Source: CAYGWP01 sp964353455 (GTDB lineage: Bacteria > Planctomycetota > Phycisphaerae > FEN-1346). From it: a DNA stretch of 6,900 nucleotides. Positions 1 through 5,831 of this stretch are shown one piece after another. The stretch is from NCBI GenBank assembly GCA_964353455.1, contig CAYGWP010000212.1, positions 1-6,900 on the forward strand, given 5' to 3'. The notes beneath the pieces are model-generated. The model was not told the DNA's origin. It was given only the letters and a program-made list of their open reading frames with translations, and searched no databases. Numbering within the stretch: position 1 is the first letter of the stretch; each line of letters starts with the position of its first letter. Made by a program: the position numbers and the translations under genes.

Positions 1-406
1 GGGCCGGCAGCTCGACTGGGGCGATTCCGGCGAGAAGAAGTGGAAGGACTACGAGGGCGGCCTCCTCATCGGCTCCAAGGGGCGCATCTACGCCAAAGGC
101 TCCAACTCGGGCATCGAGCTGCTCCCCGCCGATCAGTTCCAGGGGACCGACCTGAGCCCGAAACGCCTCGCCCCGTCGCCCGGAATGCCCGAGCCCGAGT
201 GGCTCGGAGCCATCCGAGGCGAGGAAGTCAGGGTCATGTCCCCCTTCAGCGTCGCCGGTCCCTACACCGAGATGATGCTGCTGGGCAACGTCGCCACCCA
301 GTTCGCCGAGGAACTCGAATACGACCCGCTGGAGGGCAAGATCGTCAACAACGCGGAGGCCGATGCTCTGCTGCGCCGGCCCTACCGCGAGGGTTGGTCG
401 CTGTAG
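1..406 (+). CDS. Gfo/Idh/MocA family oxidoreductase, C-terminal part (5' end outside window)
   Basis: The open frame enters at base 2 and ends at TAG 404-406, giving 134 residues with no start inside the window. Visible features are a GGLLIGSKGRIYAKG hairpin, then LLP..QF, a SPGMPEPEWLGAIRG segment, a segment with P-F-x-V-A-G-P-Y-T-E, LLGNVATQFAE, and a terminal NNAEADALLRRPYREGWSL. This order is what I know from the bacterial-type C-terminal domain of Gfo/Idh/MocA oxidoreductases, which are abundant in Planctomycetota; the ending 'EA...YR.GW.L' is especially typical. Such proteins are NAD(P)-dependent and usually act on sugars, inositols or sugar acids, but some members are not dehydrogenases. 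The Rossmann domain and catalytic Lys are upstream, so substrate and cofactor cannot be judged. The next gene starts 41 bp downstream on the same strand, so co-transcription is possible. The family call is confident; the specific reaction is unknown. Confidence 0.88.
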   Translation, partial: GRQLDWGDSGEKKWKDYEGGLLIGSKGRIYAKGSNSGIELLPADQFQGTDLSPKRLAPSPGMPEPEWLGAIRGEEVRVMSPFSVAGPYTEMMLLGNVATQFAEELEYDPLEGKIVNNAEADALLRRPYREGWSL

Positions 407-436
407 TGCGTGCTACCTGCACGAGGCACGGATCTG

Positions 437-441
437 AGGAG
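437..441 (+). promoter_or_regulatory. Ribosome binding site (AGGAG) for the propeller gene
   Basis: AGGAG lies six bases before ATG 448. It decides the start: the same frame stays open upstream to base 40, but that part overlaps the preceding oxidoreductase in another frame and has no signal-peptide character, whereas translation from 448 begins directly with one. A second in-frame ATG at 454 has a less suitable spacing. Confidence 0.75.
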
Positions 442-447
442 AGCGCC

Positions 448-1938
448 ATGGGAATGTTCAAGACCCTCTCGATGGTCGCAGTACTGATGGCAACCACGGG
501 GGCGTTGGCCGCGGAAGAGCGGTTCAAGATCGCCTACGCGACTTACTTGGGTGGCGCCTACTGGGAGGAGGCGCGAGAGATCATCGTGTACCCCGACGGT
601 TCGGTGCTCGTCGGCTCGCACGTCTGCTCCAGCGGCTTGCCGACCACGCCCGGGTGCTTCCAGCCGAATTACGCGGGCAACGACCCGACCTCCGGGCCGG
701 CCGGCCTGGTCGGTGGAGACATGTACTTTGCCCGGCTGAGCCCCGACGGCGGGAGGATTCTCGCGGCCACCTACTTCGGCGGCTCAAAGCAGGAACGAAG
801 CGTCTACGGCATGGAACTCGACAGCAAGGGCAACATCGTGGCCGCGTGCCTGACCCGCTCGGCGGACGCTCCGACCACGCCCGGCTGCTTCCAGCCGAAG
901 TTCGGCGGCACGGTGGACATGCTCGTGGCGAAAATCTCGCCAGACCTCACGAAGCTGATCTGGTGTACCTATATCGGCGGCTCCGCTGACGAGTCCCCGC
1001 GCGGGGGGCTGGCCATGGACAAGGACGATAGCGTGGTTGTCGTGGGCACCTCGCCCTCGCCCAACTTCCCGACCACCCCGGGCGTCGTTCAGCCGAAGCT
1101 CAATGGGCCGAGAGACTCGGTCGTCCTGAAACTGAAGCCTGACGGGTCAGGGCTGGCGTTCAGCACGTTCCTCGGGGGAACGGGCGAGGACGACGCGATC
1201 ATGGGCGCCAGGTTGGACGCGGCCGGCAACATCTACGTAGCCGGCCACACCAAGTCGACGGATTTCCCGGTAACCGCCGGCGCGCCGCAGCCCAAGTTCG
1301 GGGGCCAGTCGGACTGCTACCTGGCGAAGCTGTCGAATGATGGCAGCCGCGTCCTCTACGCCACCTACCTGGGTGGAAAGGGCAACGAGTTTGCGGAGCA
1401 TCGACCCTGGCTGACGCCGGACGGATGCTTCATCCTCGTTGGCCCCACCCAATCGGCGGATTTTCCGACCACCAACGGCGTCTATCAACGCGAACAGAGA
1501 GGCGGGGGGGACGGGTTCGTGACCAAGCTCTCCGCCGACGGCAAGCGGTTCGTCTTCTCGACGCGCGTGGGCGGGACGGGGACCGAGAACCTGCTGATGC
1601 CGACCGTGGATGCGAAGGGCAACATCTGGGTTGTTGGGAGCACCGGCTCGCGCGACTTCCCCGTCACTCCCGATGCCTTGCAGTCGAAGCATGGCGGCGG
1701 ATCCAATGACGGTCTGCTGATCGTGTTGAGCCCGGACGGCTCGAAGGTGCTCTACGCCACGTACCTGGGCGGCAGCGGCGATGAGTGCATTCGCAGTATC
1801 GCTCTCGGGCCGAAGGGCGAGGTTTATCTCGTGGGCACCACGACATCGCCGGATTTCCCGGTGACGCCCGGCGCCTTGCAGGCGAAGTTGGGTGGAGACT
1901 ACGACGCCTTCATCGTCAAACTCGTCCCCGCCCGCTAA
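448..1938 (+). CDS. Secreted seven-bladed SBBP-repeat beta-propeller protein
   Basis: The product has 496 residues. Residues 1-21 form a Sec signal peptide (K5, hydrophobic stretch, A-L-A before the likely cut after A21). The rest is seven repeats beginning at about residues 30, 106, 172, 238, 304, 370 and 436. Each has the SBBP (seven-bladed beta-propeller repeat) pattern: ATYLGG, an Asp/Gly turn (DAAGNIYVAG), S-x-DFPTTPGA-Q, a Gly-rich turn, then D-x-x-x-x-KLSPDGS. The last repeat ends at KLVPAR without the final strand, while the mature N-terminus supplies FKIAYATYLGG, the arrangement expected for 'Velcro' ring closure. Repeat 1 carries about ten extra residues (around AGNDPTSGPAGLVGG). 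No catalytic motif, membrane anchor, lipobox or C-terminal sorting signal is visible, so a free periplasmic or extracellular binding or scaffold protein is the likeliest role. Its ligand is unknown. It is followed after 105 bp by two exported transglutaminase-like proteins. Confidence 0.9.
   Translation: MGMFKTLSMVAVLMATTGALAAEERFKIAYATYLGGAYWEEAREIIVYPDGSVLVGSHVCSSGLPTTPGCFQPNYAGNDPTSGPAGLVGGDMYFARLSPDGGRILAATYFGGSKQERSVYGMELDSKGNIVAACLTRSADAPTTPGCFQPKFGGTVDMLVAKISPDLTKLIWCTYIGGSADESPRGGLAMDKDDSVVVVGTSPSPNFPTTPGVVQPKLNGPRDSVVLKLKPDGSGLAFSTFLGGTGEDDAIMGARLDAAGNIYVAGHTKSTDFPVTAGAPQPKFGGQSDCYLAKLSNDGSRVLYATYLGGKGNEFAEHRPWLTPDGCFILVGPTQSADFPTTNGVYQREQRGGGDGFVTKLSADGKRFVFSTRVGGTGTENLLMPTVDAKGNIWVVGSTGSRDFPVTPDALQSKHGGGSNDGLLIVLSPDGSKVLYATYLGGSGDECIRSIALGPKGEVYLVGTTTSPDFPVTPGALQAKLGGDYDAFIVKLVPAR
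535..1935 (+). repeat. Seven coding SBBP repeats, six on an exact 198-bp spacing
   Basis: The repeat starts, aligned on the strand before the first GG, fall at 535, 763, 961, 1159, 1357, 1555 and 1753. The first interval is 228 bp and the next five are all exactly 198 bp (66 residues). The final unit is 61 residues and ends at the stop. The repeats are alike as protein but well diverged as DNA, so they are old duplications under structural constraint rather than a recent tandem array. Confidence 0.92.
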
Positions 1939-2043
1939 TCGGTCCGGTGCGCGTGGCGGCAACGCTGCATGTAGAACGCCGAGCGACAACAGGCGCCGCA
2001 GCACGGCGGCCATGCGGGCTGTAGGCCTCGAAAGGAACACGCT
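1939..2043 (+). other. 105-bp intergenic gap, largest in the window
   Basis: This is the only gap above 50 bp. I see no coding continuation, tRNA or convincing promoter. A short pairing possibility (GCCG at 1995-1998 with CGGC at 2004-2007) is too weak and lacks a T-run, so it is not a credible intrinsic terminator. The ribosome binding site of the next gene sits at its 3' end. An untranslated regulatory segment or internal promoter cannot be excluded. Confidence 0.5.
2031..2036 (+). promoter_or_regulatory. Ribosome binding site (AAAGGA) for the first transglutaminase-like gene
   Basis: AAAGGA ends seven bases before ATG 2044 and supports that start over the second in-frame ATG at 2050. Translation from 2044 gives a complete signal peptide. 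Confidence 0.7.
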
Positions 2044-4005
2044 ATGGCAATGCTCAAGACCTTCGTGACACTTGTGATGCTGACGGCAGCATCGGCACTG
2101 CTCCTGGCCTCGCCGGTCGCACAGGCGGGCGTCGGCGACCCGCAGACGCGGACAAACCACCCGTGGTATCCGGGCGAACTCGCGTGCTCGACGTTCGAGC
2201 GGCTCTTTAAGACGCAGGCCGAACTCTACGAGCGGGTGACCGGCCGGCGCGCCGATTCCGACGAGGACAAGGCCCTCGCCTCGTGGTACTGGCGGAATAT
2301 CAATTACTTCCACTGCACCGGCGGCAAGGAAGACCTCTGGGAGAAGGGCCTCCAGCAGGGCGAAGAGGGGCGAGAGTACTGGAGCGGACTCTTCGGCTTC
2401 GGCTACGGACTCTGCTACGCGACCCACCATCAGTGGCACGGCGAGATGGAGCAACTGCTGGGCCCCTGCCGGGCAAGGTCGATGGGTGTAGAGGGCCACA
2501 CGTCCTTCGAGGTGTGGCTGACGGGCGGGGCATACGGCGACGGCCGCTGGGCCCTGCTGGACCACGACGTATCGACAATCGTCTTCACGCCCGACTGCGG
2601 GCGGCTCATGGGCCTGATGGAGGTGAGCAAGGACCCGGATGCCGTCAAGGCCTCCGGCCGCGGGCGCGGCTTCATCCCCGCCGGCCTTCATCCCGATGAC
2701 CCGAAGGCTTACCGCCAGGTCAAGTGGGCCGGATACGCCACCGGCTACGCCGGTCCGCCGCCCATCGTCCATCTGCGAGCCGGCGAAACGCTCCGGCGAT
2801 ACCTGGCGCCCGGCCTCGACGACGGCAAGACCTTCGCATATTGGGGCATCAACTATAACGCCGCCGGCATCCCCGGCCCGACGCGGGACCGCACATGGGT
2901 GAACCAGCCAGAGAAACTCTACAAGTCTGGCGCCGCCGCGCCATACATGGTCGGCCGCGCGCGGTACGCCAACGCGGTCTATGACTATCGGCCCGATTTC
3001 GCATCGGGCGGGTACAAGGAGGGCGTCATCGACGAGGCCGCCGACCACGTGACGTTCGAGTGGTACAGCCCGTACATCGTGGCGGCCGCGCCGCCGCCGG
3101 ATGCGGCCAAGAGTGATTTGGGTATCTACAAGCCTGGATGCACCGGCGGACTGGTCATCGGCGGTCGCGCGGCCTGCCCCGTCGAGGTCTCCACCGACCA
3201 GGGCAAGACGTGGAACCCGGCTCGCCAGGGCGACGCCGCGGCAAGCCCGGCCGGCAACGCCCGCGACGGCCTCGACCTCACGGACCTCGTCAAGGGCAGC
3301 CGCCAGTACTGGCTGCGCTTCCGCGCCGGGGCCAAGGACCTCGCCGGCACGGACCTCCGAATGCGGACCGTGTGCCAGTGCGCGCCGACGGTCATCCCGC
3401 ATGTCGCTCCCGGAAAGAACGCCGTGACGTACGAGGCGTCGGGCCTGGCGATGGCGTCGGCCGGACCGAACCGCGCGCAGGCGAAGGCGCACATCGTGGA
3501 GGGCGCGCTGGACTCGCCCAAGGTCACGCTCGAACTGGCCGCCCCGCGCGCATCCAAGGCGGTGCGCGTGTACGCGGCGGCGCGTGTGGCCAGCGGGTGC
3601 CCGCCGGCCAAGGCGGCGTACAACATCGAGTACTCCACAGATGGAGGAAAGACCTGGCAGCACGCCCTGAAGGACCGCCAGATCATCCAGCGTCCGCCCG
3701 AACCGAACGACTGGTGGAGCCAGACGTTCCTGATGGCCGACGCCCCGCTGGCCGATGCATCCGGCCCCGTTCGCGTCCGCTTCTCGAACACCGGCGGCCG
3801 CAACTTCCTTTGGGCGGAGGCGCACCTGCTCTACAAGGTCGAGAACTCGTCGCCCCTTAAGGCGACGTTTGCATGGAAGGACGGGACCGCGACGAAAACG
3901 GCCGACCACGTGTTCAAGACCGCGCCCGGCCAGAGCGACCGGTCGTGGACCTTCGAGGCCGGGCCGACGCCGGAAACGCTCTGGGTCGAGTACGCGGCAC
4001 AGTAG
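2044..4005 (+). CDS. Secreted transglutaminase-like protein with two Asp-box motifs
   Basis: The product has 653 residues. Residues 1-28 form a signal peptide (MAMLKT, long hydrophobic core, A-Q-A before the likely cut). Residues 73-180 look like a transglutaminase-like fold: a helix with DEDKALASWYW, then G-Y-G-L-C (Cys124), G-H-T-S-F-E-V-W (His152) and R-W-A-L-L-D-H-D (Asp173), in the Cys-His-Asp order of this papain-like superfamily. Bacterial members are often peptidases or amidases rather than cross-linking enzymes, so the reaction is unknown. Residues 228-330 hold a beta-rich segment (VHLRAGETL, DYRPDF). After SPYIV (342-346) come two Ig-like or sandwich-like stretches, each with an exact Asp-box motif: STDQGKTW at 383-390 and STDGGKTW at 531-538. 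Several Cys residues are scattered through the mature protein and could form disulfides. The next gene encodes a distant paralogue with the same module order. I know of no characterised homologue; the superfamily call rests on motif order and spacing. Confidence 0.78.
   Translation: MAMLKTFVTLVMLTAASALLLASPVAQAGVGDPQTRTNHPWYPGELACSTFERLFKTQAELYERVTGRRADSDEDKALASWYWRNINYFHCTGGKEDLWEKGLQQGEEGREYWSGLFGFGYGLCYATHHQWHGEMEQLLGPCRARSMGVEGHTSFEVWLTGGAYGDGRWALLDHDVSTIVFTPDCGRLMGLMEVSKDPDAVKASGRGRGFIPAGLHPDDPKAYRQVKWAGYATGYAGPPPIVHLRAGETLRRYLAPGLDDGKTFAYWGINYNAAGIPGPTRDRTWVNQPEKLYKSGAAAPYMVGRARYANAVYDYRPDFASGGYKEGVIDEAADHVTFEWYSPYIVAAAPPPDAAKSDLGIYKPGCTGGLVIGGRAACPVEVSTDQGKTWNPARQGDAAASPAGNARDGLDLTDLVKGSRQYWLRFRAGAKDLAGTDLRMRTVCQCAPTVIPHVAPGKNAVTYEASGLAMASAGPNRAQAKAHIVEGALDSPKVTLELAAPRASKAVRVYAAARVASGCPPAKAAYNIEYSTDGGKTWQHALKDRQIIQRPPEPNDWWSQTFLMADAPLADASGPVRVRFSNTGGRNFLWAEAHLLYKVENSSPLKATFAWKDGTATKTADHVFKTAPGQSDRSWTFEAGPTPETLWVEYAAQ
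2260..2583 (+). other. Transglutaminase-like core of the first paralogue (Cys124, His152, Asp173)
   Basis: The predicted triad codons are TGC at 2413-2415 for Cys124, His152 in GHTSFEVW, and Asp173 in WALLDHD. The Cys-to-His distance is 28 residues, identical to the second paralogue. The His-to-Asp distance is 21 against 15 there, explained by an extra loop near LTGGAYG. All three residues are present, so the domain is probably active. Asp175 is an alternative third residue. Confidence 0.7.
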
Positions 4006-4036
4006 TCGGGCGTCGATTCACGGGTAACCGCAGAGG

Positions 4037-4042
4037 AAGGAG
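4037..4042 (+). promoter_or_regulatory. Ribosome binding site (AAGGAG) for the second transglutaminase-like gene
   Basis: AAGGAG ends seven bases before ATG 4050. It fixes the start even though the frame is open back to 3873, where it would overlap the end of the preceding gene and lose the signal peptide. Confidence 0.78.
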
Positions 4043-4049
4043 CAGCGTC

Positions 4050-5804
4050 ATGAGGCACGCTCACACGGTGATTGCACTGGCATGCGTTCTATCGGCAGCG
4101 CCGGCCTTTGCATGGGCGGGCGGCGCGCCGCCGGCGCCGCCGCTTCCCGCACCCGCGGCCCTCGTGCGGCAGGTCAAGGTGACGACCGACAAGGCCCCCG
4201 ACTGTTCGAGCCTCAAGGCCATAGCCGAGACCGTGACGCGCGGCGCGAAGACCAACGACGAGAAGGCCATCGCCATCTACAACTTCATGCAACTGTCGAA
4301 CTATCACCATGCGTATCCGACCGAGAAGGGCGGCGTCGGGGCCCTGAAGGAAATCAACGTCTATGGCTGGAGCCTGTGCGGCGGGCTGCACTCGGTCCAG
4401 TCGGCCCTCTGGCGGGAACTGGGCTGGCAGTGGCGGTTCGTCGGCTGGTCGAACCCCGGACACACAACCGTCGAGGCGTTCTACGACGGGCGCTGGCATT
4501 ACCTAGACGTATTCCTGAAAATCTATCTGTGGATGCCCATGAAGGACGCCCCAGGCGGCCGGACGATCGCCGGCGAGGCCGACATCAAGGCCGACTCGGC
4601 CCTCGTCACCGACGGCCTCGTGCTCGACCCGGCACGCAAGATCTATTACCACAAGGGCAACCGCTTCGAGATGGCCGGCGGCAGGGCAAACTGGATGGCC
4701 CCGGCATTCCTGGTTTGCGGCGACGAGCCCGCCGGCGTCATCTCCGGCGTAAAGAGCAGCCGCGATGCCGGCAGCCCCACGGGATGGGCGAGCATCAACT
4801 TCGAGTCGCCCGGATACTCGACCGATGTGAACCTCGCGCCGGGATGGTCGCTCACGCTCGACTGGTCGGCCATCGAGGGGGCCCACTGGTTCAGCGGCCA
4901 GGCGAAGGTCCCCGCCCATAGTTGCGGCGACAAGGACTTCCGCAACAACCCGTCCTGCGGGCCGATCCTGGAGCCGTACATCCACGTGGGCGGCGGGCGC
5001 CGGAGTTTCTCTAGCGGCCGCCTCATCTTCGCACCGGACTTCTCGACCGATGCGTGCCTGAAGGGCCTGGCCGCCGCTGAGAACGTCAAGTGGGCCGGCG
5101 GGCAAATCGTCCCGGCCGACCCCGGCAAGCCCGCCTCCATCACCGTGGCCGTGCAGTCGCCGTACATAATGACGAAGGCATCGGCCCAGGCGGATGTGGC
5201 CGAGAAGGTGGAGGTCTCCACCGACGCCGGAAAGTCGTGGAAGGCCGCCGAGCCGGCCGACTTCTCGAAGGAGGTGGCCGGGCAGTACGCGTGCCTGGTG
5301 CGCGTGGCGCTCGGGTCGGCGCTGAAGTCGCTCCGCATCGAGGCGACCGTCCAGCATAACCGCTGCGCCCTGCCCTATCTCTCGCCCGGCCGCAACAAGG
5401 TGACCGCTCTGGCGGCCGACCCGCGGGAACTCGGCGACAACCGCCTCGTTGTGACGTATGCATATACGCTCGGCTCCCGCAGCATGACGCCCGAGCGGAT
5501 GACCGAGACGGGTGCCGAGATCGCCCGGGCCCACGGCGCAACCTGGTCGAAGACGCCCACGGTCGTCCAGAAGATCTTCTCGGCGAAGGACCTGCCCGCC
5601 ACGTTCGACATCGACGTGCCCACGCCCAAGGGAAAGCAGCCGGTGTATCCGTGCATGCTCTTCCTGAGGCGCGAGGTCCTCGCCCCTGGGGCAAGACCGG
5701 CGGCGCCGCCGGAGGGAGCGCTCGAGGCGAAGGTCGGGCCGGACGAGGAACTTAAGTCGCCGCCGAATCCGTTCCACATCGGCTTCGCGAAGACGGGAGA
5801 GTAG
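4050..5804 (+). CDS. Secreted transglutaminase-like protein, paralogue of the upstream gene
   Basis: The product has 584 residues. Residues 1-21 or so form a signal peptide (MRHAHTVIALACVLSAAPAFA), followed by a short Pro/Ala-rich linker (about 23-38). Residues 68-161 resemble a transglutaminase-like core: TNDEKAIAIYNFM, then G-W-S-L-C-G-G-L-H-S (Cys110), N-P-G-H-T-T-V-E-A-F (His138) and D-G-R-W-H-Y-L-D (Asp153), the expected Cys-His-Asp order. A middle beta-rich region contains VNLAPGWSL, a Cys-containing insert (HSCGDKDFRNNPSCGP, 290-305) and LIFAPDF. Then SPYIM (370-374), one Asp-box-like STDAGKSW (390-397), and LSPGRN (444-449). The end has a distinct tail rich in Pro, with PTPKGKQPVYPCMLFLRREV at about 524-543, not seen in the upstream paralogue. 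The stop is TAG 5802-5804. The reaction is unknown; peptide or amide chemistry on an exported substrate, or substrate binding, are both possible. The gene lies 44 bp after its paralogue and 27 bp before a lyase-like gene. Confidence 0.82.
   Translation: MRHAHTVIALACVLSAAPAFAWAGGAPPAPPLPAPAALVRQVKVTTDKAPDCSSLKAIAETVTRGAKTNDEKAIAIYNFMQLSNYHHAYPTEKGGVGALKEINVYGWSLCGGLHSVQSALWRELGWQWRFVGWSNPGHTTVEAFYDGRWHYLDVFLKIYLWMPMKDAPGGRTIAGEADIKADSALVTDGLVLDPARKIYYHKGNRFEMAGGRANWMAPAFLVCGDEPAGVISGVKSSRDAGSPTGWASINFESPGYSTDVNLAPGWSLTLDWSAIEGAHWFSGQAKVPAHSCGDKDFRNNPSCGPILEPYIHVGGGRRSFSSGRLIFAPDFSTDACLKGLAAAENVKWAGGQIVPADPGKPASITVAVQSPYIMTKASAQADVAEKVEVSTDAGKSWKAAEPADFSKEVAGQYACLVRVALGSALKSLRIEATVQHNRCALPYLSPGRNKVTALAADPRELGDNRLVVTYAYTLGSRSMTPERMTETGAEIARAHGATWSKTPTVVQKIFSAKDLPATFDIDVPTPKGKQPVYPCMLFLRREVLAPGARPAAPPEGALEAKVGPDEELKSPPNPFHIGFAKTGE
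4251..4532 (+). other. Transglutaminase-like core of the second paralogue (Cys110, His138, Asp153)
   Basis: The predicted nucleophile is Cys110 (TGC at 4377-4379) at the start of a helix that reads CGGLHSVQSALWRELGW, the usual position of the catalytic Cys in this superfamily. His138 and Asp153 follow on two predicted adjacent strands (TTVEAFYDGRWHYLD). This is the more canonical of the two cores in the window. Confidence 0.8.
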
Positions 5805-5819
5805 GGCCGGCCCGGCTCA

Positions 5820-5825
5820 AGGGAG
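5820..5825 (+). promoter_or_regulatory. Ribosome binding site (AGGGAG) for the lyase-like gene
   Basis: AGGGAG ends six bases before ATG 5832, the first ATG after the preceding stop in this frame, and gives a protein that begins with a signal peptide. Confidence 0.7.
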
Positions 5826-5831
5826 TCGCGG

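Noticed and set aside
40..447. Upstream extension of the propeller frame
   Set aside because: It overlaps the oxidoreductase in a different frame, is Arg/Pro-rich, and would bury the signal peptide that starts at 448.
535..1935. 198-bp periodicity as a CRISPR or DNA-level tandem repeat
   Set aside because: The period matches protein repeats in one uninterrupted frame and the DNA copies are well diverged, so this is a coding repeat.
1995..2007. Short inverted repeat as a terminator
   Set aside because: Only four base pairs with no following T-run; expected by chance in GC-rich DNA.
3190..3657. Sialidase activity suggested by Asp-box motifs
   Set aside because: Only two motifs in one protein and one in the other; no sialidase Arg triad or FRIP-type motif was seen.
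1147..3909. Very long antisense open frame (920 codons) on the minus strand
   Set aside because: It lies opposite two well-supported genes and across the gap between them, its composition is dominated by Arg, Val, Ala and Gly, and no domain is recognisable. Such frames are common opposite GC-rich genes.
3873..4049. Upstream extension of the second transglutaminase-like frame
   Set aside because: It overlaps the preceding gene's end in another frame; ATG 4050 has a strong ribosome binding site and begins a signal peptide.
4503..5777. Antisense open frame of 424 codons opposite the second transglutaminase-like gene
   Set aside because: Same composition bias and no recognisable motif; the plus-strand gene has a signal peptide, motifs and a ribosome binding site.
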